Part shown: one piece after another, positions 1 through 11,621 of the stretch | Position numbering within the stretch: position 1 is the first letter of the stretch | Layout of the letters: every line of letters starts with the position of its first letter | Assembly: GCA_028532985.1 (NCBI GenBank) | Contig: JANCIK010000013.1 | Coordinates: forward strand, 372,001 to 436,000 | Origin: Stropharia rugosoannulata | Taxonomy: Eukaryota > Basidiomycota > Agaricomycetes > Agaricales > Strophariaceae | Direction: 5' to 3' | Length of the DNA stretch: 64,000 nucleotides | Program-made: the position numbers and the translations under genes | Notes under the pieces: generated by a model | Databases searched by the model: none | The model's input: the letters and a program-made list of their open reading frames with translations, nothing else | Told to the model about the DNA's origin: nothing

Positions 1-950
1 TCAAGAGGATCTTTGCACCGTTATACACCACACATGCTTGGCCAAAGACATGTTCCGAAGGCACTGGGGAGGAATACGGCTCATCACAAACAACCCATGT
101 CCATTCCGATTTTTCTGAGCTATATTCCGCGACGCTGAAGCTATAAAGTGGTTGAGGATCATCGCCGAATTGTCGATAGCCTCCGAATATATAGAGTTTG
201 TTTCCAGTAGCAGTAATTGCCGGATTAATACGAGACGACACATTTGGACCATATATCTTTTGTACCCACCAGCATCGGTTTTCAAGATCAATGATTATTG
301 TATCTTCATTCAATTCCTCAGACGCTGCATTATAGCCACCGGAAATCACAATGTAGCTGGTGTTTTTGATCCGCAAGAGGGTGCAACCAGGGTAAGAAAT
401 AGAAGGTAGTTGCCTTTTCTGCGGGTTTCGTTCTTCTGGAGAAAACGGATCACGTGGATTGCGATAAATCAAGCTATTCTGGCGAGACCAGGTAAGAAAT
501 TTGAGACATGTAACATCGAAACAACATCAAGCTTCAAGGCTAGTAGCAGGCACATACCGTTAGATTGGTCCATCGCATACTCAAAACGTCACAACAATAA
601 AAATCGGATGTCGGTAAGACTGAAGCATCCCCAGGACGGGTGCCGCCGATCATGTAAACTTTTTGGTGGTAGTGATCTTCGACCGTATTTACCCAGTCAT
701 TGTAAGGCGGGCAGTCTCCTGCTGCGCGGTTAACTGTGTTAGTTGCCTGAAACAGAGAGAATTCACCAGTGTTAGCTGGAAAATTGTGCTTGCATCGCGC
801 GGAAGGACAAGTGCTTACGCTGGCTAAAGATTTTATCTTGAAGGTTGGAATCCTATGCCGTCGTGGTAGTTTGTTACGTTCTGTCAAGCGCTGAGTGTTG
901 GCCGATGCCGACTGTTTTCGAGGTGAGGAGCCAGACGATATGGAAGCCAT
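1..950 (-). CDS. Kelch-repeat protein, 3' end cut by window
   Basis: A beta-propeller (kelch) protein of the fungal cytosolic adaptor type. Kelch blades normally act as protein-binding scaffolds; no enzyme domain is visible here. On the minus strand the ATG at 950 opens a basic, Ser-rich leader. An intron at 747-818 is followed by a blade with KVYMIGGTRPGDAS and a paired SMRWTNL. After another intron come blades reading YIVISGGYNAASEELN with NRCWWVQ, then LYIFGGYRQFGDDPQ with SEWTWV. The double Gly, the spaced Tyr and the closing Trp are the kelch signature. At least three blades are seen and more should follow to the left of base 1. The family is clear; the exact partner or process is not. 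Confidence 0.8.
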
Positions 951-1335
951 GCTGTGAGATACAGGCTGACTTAAGCCCAGTCAACGAGGTGATCAAAAGC
1001 GTCGTCGAACGTTGATCATTCTGAACGTCAACACCGTGTGACAAAATTTCAAATTTTTGGCCGAAATCGGGCGCCAGTTTGGCGGCAGTCCAGGGTCTGG
1101 CATTCCGGAATCCCCCACGCCGTCGGTAGTTGTCTAATTCAACATATCTAAATTGTGGGGAAAATGGCAGTTTGTTGCCCAGAAAAGTACTTAAGAACAA
1201 GTCCCAGGCCGAGAAGTTCTATTACTAAATTGTACGGTAGGCATGTTGTGTACTTCGGGGAATGCCCTAGATGATTAAAAATGTGAACCTAAGACCGGAG
1301 ACCTCAGAACGCCCTCCTCCGCACATATTATCCGT

Positions 1336-4167
1336 TCACATATCAACAACCATGAAGAAGTAGTAGAGCATAAAAGACAAGACCAACGCAGCCAGCGAAA
1401 GAATAACATGCCCATAGTCACTCCACACATCATTAACAACGAAATGAGGCTTGGGAGGAGGGTCCACAGAGACGACTATACGATGCCTTGCACCGGGAGA
1501 CACGTCTTGTGTAACGACGAACAAAGTTTGCCTTGCTTCATCGTGAACCCACTGGTCCCCCTTCTCCAATCCCGCTACCACAACCCGCCGCGATTTAGTC
1601 AGTCGCGCCGGGATAAATATCTCCGTCTCACGTGAGACGAGGTGATGATGTAATATCCGTGGGGGATCAGACACGCTATTCGAACTCGAAGGAGAGGCGG
1701 GGTTGGTATCTGCTGCCATTTCAGGGCTGACCCACTCATAGGTGAACCTCCCCATGTTCATCTCGTACTCGAAGCTCAGGGGGACTCCGGCTGTTTTCGC
1801 TGCGTACGGGCGCACGACCGCCGACAAGATGCGCCCGCCTCCGTCCAGCTCTGAATCGGTCTGAGTATATGTTAGCAGAGCTGGAGGTGCCGCGCGACTT
1901 TTGCTGAACCATGAGAAATTTTCGCCGTTCCAGTCGTCCCCATGATCATCGGTATTGTAAGGGTTGTAGTTCCACAGTCTATGGCCGATGGATTTTAGAT
2001 TGAGGGAGTGAACCAGTTTGTAAAGGCTTACGTGAATCCAACGAGTGTCTTCTCCAACGCAGTGAGCATAGCGTCCATCATACGTTCCTGATAAAGGAAA
2101 TTGTCCGTCTTAAAAGCTTCGCGCTTACTACAGGAAAGATGATGTCAGACTAGCAGAACGCGAAGATCTGAAATACTTACTTCATATCCATTGGTATGCC
2201 GCATTCTCCAATGATAACCGGAGTCTCCCCTAGAACCTTGTATCCACTTTCAATAATGTTACGGATTTGAACAGTGTAATTTTCCCGAGCTCCCTTCTGT
2301 CCCCAGTAGAAAGCTTTAAGGGGGAACATACCCTGTTTTATTATGAGCGACTGGGTATAAATGTTGTGAACCAAAACGCACCCTCGAAAGCCCTTGTACG
2401 TTTACTGAGAAATCGCCGAACGCCTTCGCAAATAGGGCATTGAGGTCGTACCTATGCAGGTGGGTGTAAGAGCTTCATCACAATTCATCAAGGAATTAGT
2501 TTCTACCAATGGGGGGCAAATACCATGTTGGGGGGCAGCCGGTCTTCCGTCCACGACGCCGGAGCAAACTAGGCAATGATGAAAACTTTATTAGGACAGT
2601 GAGGTTGAGTCTAACCTCGTTGGGGATGGGCTCTAGGAACACCAATTTAGAATCCGAGGACGCTCTTCGAACACGCTCAGCCCACCGCTTCGCAAAGGGG
2701 AGATAGAAATCCGTGTACCACTCGACCTGCACAATCCCGTTACATAACAGTTTCATGAGAGCCCACAATAAACATACCTTTTGACCCGTATCCGGATGTT
2801 GACGGAAGTAATTTTCGCGCAGGGGAACTGCTTTATCACTGACGGTATTCCATCTCCAAACATCGTGGTATTCCCAAAGGCATCTCCCTTGTGTCGGTCC
2901 ATCGTCGCGCCATGCTTTGACTCCCTCTGTATTCAAAAGGGTATGTGAGGTATGCTTAGTGGGCATAGGGAACGATCGTGTCCAGGTCGATACGAGGGTT
3001 GGATGTCCAGCACCCAGTTGAAATGATTCGAAGGCAGATGCTAAATCATAGTATAGATCAGGACAGACACCTCCGACGAAGCTTAAGGCAACTCACGAAC
3101 ATGAGATAAGTGAAGATCGGTATTATAATCGAATGCGTGAAGGGAGGGGACATTAATATAACCTCTATGTGGTTCGTTCATCATCTAAACTACTTGAGCA
3201 CTTCAAATGGTTTTATCATGCCAATATCACCTACCTGAAATCCCATTACGCCTTCAAGGTCTCCCACCGCCTCAGCTACTTTATTCCACATAGAAAGAAA
3301 AGCGTCCTGGAGGAATCGTTGTATGGGTATATGGTGCCCGTTAGAGTCCTTCACTAGCAACTTGGGAGCAAATACATCCCCGGCCCAGAATAACGTTCTG
3401 ATGCATAGAATGAGCGTTATATAAGAAGTAAACGTGAGGTTGCTCACGCCATAGTCGCCGCAGCCAGTTTCTGGTATCCGCATGGCCACAGCCCTCGCTC
3501 TGCCTCGACGTGGCCTCCGCCGCGTTGTCCGAGCAGCCATGCAGCACCGGTGTGCTCGATAGCATGCAAGTCAAAGCCCACCATCTCCAGCGTCCACGCT
3601 GGAGCACCGGAACCCCCGCAGTATCGAGACCATACGTCTTGGTGAAGAGATACGAAGGCAGTTAAGCCGTATTGCGGAAGTAATGTGAGAAGGGAGCGAA
3701 TGTAAATTAGGTATTCAGTGTCGTATATTCCCCTGTATTTCCAGGGTTAATGAAATGGTGGGGGAAATCTCGTGGCCACGTACGGTCCAGCGTGCTCGAC
3801 TGCTTCCCAGGTAACCAAGAAACGGACTAGCAAATAGTAAGTTCATAGATCTTCGTAAGAGATAGGATACGTACTAAACGTCAGTCCCCACCGGCGCAGC
3901 CGCGAGAAGTGTTCATGCGCCTCTTCCAAGGGAAAAGGACGGCCTACGAACGTCACTGTTCTGTGATCACCTGGAAATTGTGAGTTGTCGTGGTCCACAG
4001 GGCTATGGTATAAGATGTTCAGATTTCATCAAGTTCCACATTTGAATGACTGACGTTTTACACGATCCAGACAGATTGACCCCTCTCAGGCTACAGACGC
4101 GTCCGTACGCGTCGACGAAATGTCGGCCACTCATCCGCAGTCCTCCACCAGTTCCACGAGAAGACAT
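1336..4167 (-). CDS. GH5 (GH5_12-type) steryl-beta-glucosidase / endoglycoceramidase-related protein
   Basis: A retaining beta-glucosidase of the EGCrP/Sgl1 type, which in fungi cleaves ergosteryl glucoside or glucosylceramide. It spans about ten exons. Reading from ATG 4167: SLRGVNLSGSCK near the N-terminus, GRPFPLEEAHEHFSRL, AFVSLHQDVWSRYCGG, FWAGDVFAPK, the acid/base motif MNEPHRGYIN (Glu in NEP), LWEYHDVWRWN, MVFAPHWYDLNALF (joined across an intron near 2440-2490), the nucleophile motif VIIGECGIPMDM, and LWNYNPYNTDDHGDDWNG. The C-terminal beta-sandwich ends in a hydrophobic helix, VILSLAALVLSFMLYYFF, which looks like a membrane anchor; soluble EGCrP proteins usually lack one. Both catalytic Glu are intact. 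The family call is firm. The substrate (sterol glucoside or ceramide) is inferred. Confidence 0.9.
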
Positions 4168-5609
4168 GTCGTGAGCGTATGTAGTAGCTGACCCAGGCGA
4201 ATATGTGAGGTCTTTTGAAGGATGCGATGCCTTCAGAATGGATTACAGGCAGCAAATAAGGACAATATGCCAGGAGGTTAGTAAAATCAGAATTTACTTG
4301 CCCGCGCATCTTTGGTTCTCTCTTGCTGTCGGTACAGTTGTTCTATTTGCTTCTCTTCGCCTTCAACAAAAACGAATGATGCGTCCAAACTTGAGGGAGT
4401 CATGGACATGGTATGTAGCTGTAAGACGAAGTTGAGTAAAATCAAAGTAAAAGTTCAATGACACGACACCGCTACAACCGGGCCGGGTATTATGCACTCG
4501 TTTTTTTTAGAACTTGGACAACTTGCCAATATGATGGTGCTTGAGCTAAGAGCTTGAGGCCTGAGGTTTGTTGGGACTTCGAAACGCAGGGGTGCGGGCT
4601 TGAGAATATTCACTTTCTACGCCTTTAAATATCGGGATTCTGTACAACCTTCTGCAATCATTTTCATCGTACACTATGTATTAAATACTGCTTGACGGAC
4701 GGCATTGCCGCGGCATGCATGTACGTGTAGTAGGGTATGTAAGTACAAGCGCTCGGCAGTACGAATACTATGTAAGGCCGGCGGCCGCAGCATCAACGCA
4801 TTTCTTGATCATGAACCACCGTGGCACCGTCCGACTTCGCCGTTTGTGGGAAATGTTCTGCTAAGTTCCGCTACCTGAACGCTTGCACTGCACGATTTGC
4901 ACTGCAATTCTGCGTTGAAGGACCCATTTGCAACTTCAAGGTCTAGCATACAGTGTACACCACTGGACGTCGTCAGATATTCTGTTATACGTGACTTGTA
5001 CCCCCCGAAACTGTATCCCGTGTCTTAACATGACGTCTATGGCCAATCAGACAATTCCTGGAGGGGGTCCCGGCATGAAGGGTAAAGTTGATACCCCACA
5101 AGCTTGTTTCCATCTCTACTAACTCCCCTTCGAGGAAATAACGAAAGTCGACTCATTGCGGCCCTCGAGAACTATATCTTACCGCTTGCCCAGGCAAATA
5201 GTGTGCATGAGGCAGATGGTGCGCGCATTTCAATCATACGAAGTTGACTGAATGTATGCAAGATTACCAGGAATAGCTCCAGAATCCGGGCTGAGTTTAG
5301 AGGCGACAAACTTACTGGTAGCTCTACAGAAGTTCGTTGTCTCCCTAGCCGCTAGGAACCTACCTCTGGAAACAACTGTACTGGATCCACCTCGAAGTAA
5401 GCCATCCAACTTTTCTCCAGCTGCCCGTCTGATCGAGTAACAGCCAGACTCGCTGAATCTATTTCGAACCATGTTACATGTGTGTAATCAATGACTATGC
5501 TTTATAGCTGAAGACATGCTCACCCATTAGAACTATAGTTGTGACAGCGCCGCGGCCTCCCCTCCTAGAGCTAATCCTCGAAAAAACGCGCCACCGAGTC
5601 TTCAATCAA
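4168..5609. other. Intergenic, no gene recognised
   Basis: This lies between the divergently oriented GH5 and HET genes and should hold both promoters. Short ORFs occur on both strands, but none has a recognisable domain or consistent splice structure. A T-run sits near 4501. I see nothing else. Confidence 0.4.
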
Positions 5610-7034
5610 ATGCCAATTCGCATGTTAGCGTTTGATTCTCATGGGACGGGAATTAGGCTTCTCGAGCGCCCCGAAGTTCTTCGTATCATTTCCCAAAAAA
5701 TGGAAGAAGACTTTTCAGCGAGCGATGTATCCAAAATCAACCCCGATGATCTGCCAGATGTGCACGCCGACCACCTCATTGAATCTTTCCTTGACCGACA
5801 CTGTGCATACGCCATACTTTCTCACACCTGGCTGCGTGAATTACCTGGAGAAGTCACATTTACGGATTGGATGACGAACGCTTTCGACCTACAGTCAGAT
5901 GGTTACCGCAAGCTGGAAATGTTTTGTCGCGTTTCAGCTTTGAACCACGGCATGACCTTGGGCTGGATGGACACCTGCTGTATCAACAAAACGAGCAGTG
6001 TCGAACTCGATGAGTCTATCAGGTCAATGTTCCGATGGTATAAATCGAGCGCGGTATGCATTACTTATTTGGCGGATACGATGACTCTGGAGGACACACA
6101 TAAAGACGTTTGGTTTACGCGTGGATGGACCCTGCAAGAGCTTGTTGCACCGCGAATGACAAAATTCTACCGCAGGGACTGGGAGTGCCTTATCTCCAGC
6201 GATACAAAACTCGATGATAAACACAATGAAGAAATATTAGAGGAGATCTGTGAAGCCACTACAATCACTCGAGCTGAGATCCGTAGTCCAATGAAGGCAA
6301 CAAATATTTCGCGTCGCATGCAGTGGGCAGCAAGGCGCAACGTCACCAAAGAAGAGGATGCGGCGTATTCTCTTATGGGAATATTTGATGTCAGTTTCTC
6401 AACAGCGTATGGTGAAGGATCAGAAACAGCATTCGTTCGGCTCATACGAGAAATTCTGAATGAGAATCAGAAGGACACGGGAACGCTGGACATAGTCAAC
6501 TGGGGACATGGGTATAACTCTCAGCAAGTATATAGCCGCGTCAGCATGCTTGTCCCTGTGAGTCCGAAGTGCTATGCTCATAGTGTGCCAGACATATCCT
6601 GGCCTCATCTTTATGAACCTGTCTTATTCACTCCTCTTGGTCTGCGTGTGACCCTCCTTGTCATGCCTGCTTTGCGAGCCAACCCAGCGCAAGCCGGGAA
6701 GTGTACTCCCAGGGGAGAATACTATGCCATTGCCAATGTAGTTGGCCATTTCACCGCAGACACATCACCTCGCTCGAAAACAGCCAAACAAGAGAGCTCG
6801 GAACAGTATGGTGTGTATAATGTCCTCGACAACACCTTGTTCGACGCAGAAGGGAAACTACTTTTCACTAGGCCTTGGGTAGAAAGTGAAGACAGCAGAA
6901 TTCAATTGTTTGGTGTGTTGAATTTTATGGAAACAAAAACTACTGTACATCTTCCTTCCATTGATGATTGTTTTGCCATCATGCTGCTCACCGATGCGGA
7001 TGTCGGTGCAAGGCGAGATACTCCTACACTTTGA
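5610..7034 (+). CDS. HET-domain (heterokaryon incompatibility) protein
   Basis: A vegetative-incompatibility type protein. HET domains mediate nonself-triggered cell death when different fungal individuals fuse. It is intronless, 474 aa from ATG 5610, where MPIRML matches the usual MRLL-like start of the family. The reading frame runs back to a GTG at 5541 without an ATG. HET motifs in order: YAILSHTWLR around residue 70, GEVTFTDW, LGWMDTCCINKTSS, SIRSMFRWYKSSAVCITYL, and WFTRGWTLQELVAP. The following AARRNVTKEEDAAYSLMGIF is the region conserved after HET in agaricomycete homologues (DUF8212-like). No NACHT or WD40 part follows, so this is a stand-alone HET protein, not a full HET-E-type receptor. 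No frameshift is seen. Confidence 0.9.
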   Translation: MPIRMLAFDSHGTGIRLLERPEVLRIISQKMEEDFSASDVSKINPDDLPDVHADHLIESFLDRHCAYAILSHTWLRELPGEVTFTDWMTNAFDLQSDGYRKLEMFCRVSALNHGMTLGWMDTCCINKTSSVELDESIRSMFRWYKSSAVCITYLADTMTLEDTHKDVWFTRGWTLQELVAPRMTKFYRRDWECLISSDTKLDDKHNEEILEEICEATTITRAEIRSPMKATNISRRMQWAARRNVTKEEDAAYSLMGIFDVSFSTAYGEGSETAFVRLIREILNENQKDTGTLDIVNWGHGYNSQQVYSRVSMLVPVSPKCYAHSVPDISWPHLYEPVLFTPLGLRVTLLVMPALRANPAQAGKCTPRGEYYAIANVVGHFTADTSPRSKTAKQESSEQYGVYNVLDNTLFDAEGKLLFTRPWVESEDSRIQLFGVLNFMETKTTVHLPSIDDCFAIMLLTDADVGARRDTPTL

Positions 7035-7330
7035 CCTGCAAGAATGGCATCACCTGTCACATATCATCTTCAACCCTACGGTGATATAAATGTCCTAAAT
7101 TACAAGATTCTCAAACACGATCTACATAAACATGGTATCACACTTACAACCATGTACCTGTAGGTAGATCTTAATGAAATTCAGAGCAAGTCTTTACGAT
7201 TTGGTAAAATTAAGGTAGAATTATGGCCATGAAGCTGTTATGTAGAGTACATATTGAATTTAAAATGTGTATATGCAATGTTTAACGCGAGGTTCATTGA
7301 ATCTCGAGAGTTGCCGTAGCTCATATCTAT

Positions 7331-8523
7331 TCAGGGTTTCTGATGAAGAATTGATATTGCCTCCCTGATTATAGCACTATAATCTTTAATAATATCCCAT
7401 AAGTGTCTCTCAGCGTATCCAATGCACGTCAGGTTGTCTTTCAGGCGGTTGAGAGTGACACTTATCTCGGTCAGGAGGTCGATAGGCTGAGCCCTGTCAG
7501 ATCTGGAGTATACTTGCAAGGCTGCCGCACCCACAAGCTGGATGCTTCTTTCTAATGTTATGGGTGATGATTGTCGAACCTTTTTCTTGGTCTCAATGGT
7601 ATCGCTACACGATTCGACGTTCAAACACGGCACAATGCGACCCAATTTGAATACCTTAGTATCTGCACTGTAGCAGGATGGCGGCGGTGGTGAGTTTCTG
7701 CTGGACTCGATTTTCATGTCTTGCGTAGGGAGTATTTGTAAAACTTCCAAAGCCCAGCTTGGGATAAGTTCTTGAAACATGGTTACTTCATTCTTAGTGT
7801 GAAGGTATTTGACGATTTCTGGTAGCGTCTCAAGGTGCGGTACGGGAATCGCGATAGCCGGAAGTTCATTTCCCTTCCTGTAGGGTAGCCTCACCGTAGC
7901 CATGCTGCTCGGCTCTGCGTCAAGATCGTGCTTATTCCAATTGCGGACATTTGTGAGGTTTGGGACGTTAAGCAGAAAAATTAAGCCGTTAACAGGCAAC
8001 TCGACTGAAACAAAGGTTCTGACTGGTTGCAACTCAGCTGACTCCCTGTAGGCTATTAACCTGTGCGTCGGCTCTAAAGGGGTCGGCGATATCAAAACTG
8101 GTTGCTTGTCCTCTGTAAAAAATAAATCTGTAGCGTCACAGAAGCTATCCACTAGTGGTGTAGACAGTTTATCGTTGCAACGGCGGACAAATATCGTGCT
8201 ACCGCCATCAAGAGGTGAATTTCGGAATACTTGATTTTTGTGCCACTGGGTATTTTGTTCAGCCCAACGTCTGTTATGTAGATTAGACATATGAAAGACT
8301 TCTCAAGTAAAGATAAATACCCAGTTCGCATGTCTTCATCGCTCAATTTTAGACCCTGTCTAATCTCTGCTATAGACTGGCCTTTTGATAGCAGTGCCTC
8401 ACGATCGGGTGCAGCATAGCACAGAGCATCGCGATCAATGTCGCGCTCGACATGTGGCCAATCAGCATCGTTGGGGCTAAGCGAAAAGAGAGTTACGGCA
8501 ATATGTCCGTGAGTAACCACCAT
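7331..8523 (-). CDS. Probable Clp1-like protein
   Basis: This resembles the Clp1 (clampless1) family, regulators of clamp-cell formation and dikaryon growth in basidiomycetes. Two exons: ATG 8523 to 8321, a 50-nt intron at 8271-8320 (starts GTATTT, ends AACAG), then 8270 to the TGA at 7331. This joint moves from one open frame to the next without a stop. Visible parts are an N-terminal helical REALLSKGQSIAEIRQGL, a central PLEPTHRLIAY with AIAIPVPHLETLPEIVKYLH, and a C-terminal helix LNRLKDNLTCIGYAERHLW. This order (PTH segment, VPxPxTF and YLxTK segment, final LG...LW helix) is what I recall of Clp1-like proteins. It is recognition by pattern, so a profile search is needed to settle it. Confidence 0.5.
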
Positions 8524-9524
8524 GATAAGCTGAAGGAGAGGCAACGAATGCAGAATGCAATGAGCCTCTTTATATCCAGGTTTGGTGCCACTTCAAAGGC
8601 GTTCCATGGAGGAGCAGCTAATTTTAAAACAAACGGTATAAAGCGCACGTTTTGAGTACAATGGGACATGTACTATGGTCCATGGCCAGTAGGCAATTGG
8701 CCTTGTTGTGTATACTCCAATAAGGATCCGAGATCTGACCACTGAGCTGAAAAGAGTTAAAATGGCTCTCAATGTACAGCTTAGTAACATGAGTACTGAG
8801 TACTGAAGGACTGAGTCTTTACGCACCACCACCGTCACTCAAGTACTCATGAACGGCTCACGCACCATCTTGAAGCACCACTCAGGTACAGGTCACTGCA
8901 TTTTCCCTCAGTAACCACAAGACTGGCTCTCCTCCTCTTTCCGTGATTTAAGAAGATCCCAAATCCATTCAATTGGAACCACATATGTAGCAAGAAACGG
9001 GGCCACTTTTGCTTCAATTTTGCTTAATTAAAAGTCATTCTGCTCGAGCCGTGGGACCTGTAAGACCTCGTGGGATCTGGAATGCTAAATATTGATCCGC
9101 ACTATGATACGAAATGAAAATAGTTGAGCACGAACGTTAAAAATAGGAATCTAACAGCCACGGATATGCGATTCGCACCCTTTCGTATCAGAGAAAGCGT
9201 GCGTGGCATGAGCGTTTTCCGCCATAGTCGGTGCTGTATCGTTCTTCATTCATTCATAAGTCGGGAATAGATGAGCTACGGCGATCACTACTGTACAATA
9301 GCAAGCCGGTATCCGCGGAGCACATGCCGGAGCCACTGTGTTTTCAGGGTCAAATGTGGAAATGTTCTTGTCGCATCTTTTATCGCTGTGCTTGGCACCA
9401 AGTCGAGCGATCCTAGTCAAATCCGGCCAGAGTGTAACTACAACCTCATTCTACTTCTACCATCCACCAGCAGCGATTCTGTAACTTTTCTCCGACACGC
9501 ATTTCTCCGACACGCATTTCTGCG
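8524..9524. other. Intergenic, no gene recognised
   Basis: A gap between a minus-strand gene and a plus-strand gene, so it should carry both promoters. A short direct repeat, TTTCTCCGACACGCA, occurs twice just before the next start (about 9488-9515). Nothing else stands out. Confidence 0.4.
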
Positions 9525-11434
9525 ATGCGTTCCACATTCGTTCAATGTACCACCATCTTTTCTGTGTTATCATCTGCAGTGGCACAAATCTCCTTCACCG
9601 CCTACGCCAATGATTTCGTAGACCCAGATTATATTCTAGCCGGAAACTTTGGAAATAACACCCAAGCTGCGCGGGCGACGATAACCTCTTGGGCGAGCTC
9701 ACTTGTTGTTGGAGGCCCATGGAGTAAGGCGATGTTCACGTACATTTTCACCGTCGTCCCATTCATGCCGTTCTTATTCTCAGGTGTAATGAACAAAAGC
9801 GTTACTCCCCCTTCTGGAGACAAGCACGATTATATGAGCTGGGCACCATAGTACGTGACTCTGGCTCGCTCTGGTTAACTGCGTTTAGTAAAAATGCATT
9901 GGGCTCAGCTGGTGGCCAGACTGCAGCGGGGTAGGCAACACCACGGAGCTCACTCCAGAACAAAGTGCGTTGCTTTAATTTCGTGCTCGCTACACGTGTA
10001 CCGGGTTGATATCAACTAAAAACCGGCACTTTCGACAGTTTGGGTCACCTGTCCGTATAAAAACCGCGATGGTCAGTTCAATCCGGATGGCCGGCTCGTC
10101 AACGACGTCGGCGCATTCCAAAATATGTCTGAGGCCGTATTCTACAATGCGCTGGCGTGGTCATGGGCTACCGATGCCAATGCAAAGACCACCTTTGAAA
10201 GCACGGTTGGTAGGTCATGGGCCTGTTCGTAATCGTTACGCCCCTTACGTTCAATCTCCTGCGACAGTTTCCTTTTTGAACACATGGTTCCTGGATCCGA
10301 CTTCTAAAATGAACCCAAACCTGGACTATGGGCAAATGCAACGAGGCCCGACCGGACAGATGGGTAGTCACACTGGTATTCTGTGAGATATTCTATAATG
10401 GGTGATATGCGTATCTCTAATTACCGGCGCCTTAATTTAGCGATTTGAAGGCAATGGCGAAGGTTACTTCGGCTGTACTGATCCTACGCAAAGGCAAGAG
10501 CGTTCTGTGGACAAGCGACCTGGACAGTCAACTCGTTTCATGGACAAACCAGTACATCAACTGGCTTGAAACTGCCGAGATCGCTATCGAGGAAAAAAAT
10601 GCTGCCAAGTAAGCCAATTCATTTATACGACAAGCTCTTGATTGAACCTTGAACATGACAGTAATCATGGAACTTTTTATTACAACCAGCTCGCCGCCCT
10701 GCAGGTACTTGTGAATGATAACACTGGAGCCAACAGCACCATTCAGGAATACTTCAGCGGTATCTACCTCAACCAGATCAGCGCGAATGGCGAACAGGTA
10801 ATCTTGCACGAAGCTTACGATGAATGACAAGCTCATACTTAGTCATGATAGCCGCTCGAAGCCGTGCGCACTCGCCCGTACCACTATCACGCGTATAACC
10901 TAGCGGCCATGATTGTATGTCGATTTCTGTCACGCCATGCTTTAAACTGTCTTACTAGTTACGTAGACCAATGGGCGCATCGCTTCTTACGTCGACCCCG
11001 CTACGACGGTGTGGAATCAAACTACCACTAATGGGTCTACCATTAAAACTGCCCTCGACTTCGCCTTAACGCTGAACGCCGCCGCATCAAATGAGTCGAA
11101 GTACGTAGAAGAGCTCTATCCTAATGTTGCCGCCGTCGGGTCCGTCTACGGTGACGCAGATGGGAAATACGTCGCGTTCCTCAAGGCGGGGGAGCCCGCT
11201 TTTATGAGCGAAGCGTATATTCTCTGGAACCAACCGTTTGCCTTAAATGAGGTAAGCGGGACCATTCCGGCAAATGTTGTGGCTTCTGGCACTCTGACAA
11301 CGCCCAAACCCAACAAAACCGGAAAGACGGGAGCGGACACTACCAGTGCAGCTTCCTCTACAAGCGTGATGGTGCTGAGCACTATCACCGTTTCAGTTTT
11401 ATCTTTCTTCGCTGTTGTAACCCGTCTCATTTAG
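9525..11434 (+). CDS. Secreted alginate-lyase-domain protein, probably GPI-anchored
   Basis: A polysaccharide-lyase-type (alginate lyase / chondroitin AC lyase fold) extracellular protein, probably acting on uronic-acid polymers. The real substrate in fungi is unknown. ATG 9525 starts a signal peptide (MRSTFVQCTTIFSVLSSAVA). Joining across introns near 9723-9780 and 9850-9910 gives the family hallmark SGDKHDYMSWAPYWWPD. Later exons give NRDGQFNPDGRLVND, FLNTWFLDPTSKMNPNLDY, LKAMAKVTSAVL, NHGTFYYNQLAAL and RPYHYHAYNLAAMI. The C-terminus is Ser/Thr-rich (TSAASSTSVM) and ends in a hydrophobic tail, which is a typical GPI-attachment signal. About eight exons; the frame is intact throughout. Secretion and anchoring are predictions from sequence. 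Confidence 0.85.
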
Positions 11435-11621
11435 ACTGTACAAACTTCTCCCTCTCCACTATACCCTATCTATCTGAGGTTCCATGAACTAGTTAGCAGG
11501 GTAATGTAGTTACTACCATATTATCTATTTTCACTGGGGTCACATATCACTATGTTTCAGCTTTGGTGCTATCGCTTGTGGGGTGCTCAGTAGCATGCCA
11601 TCTCCAACCATCCGGATGCCT

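Noticed and set aside
5541..5609. GTG at 5541 as start of the HET protein
   Set aside because: Non-ATG starts are unlikely in a fungal nuclear gene; the ATG at 5610 gives the usual family N-terminus.
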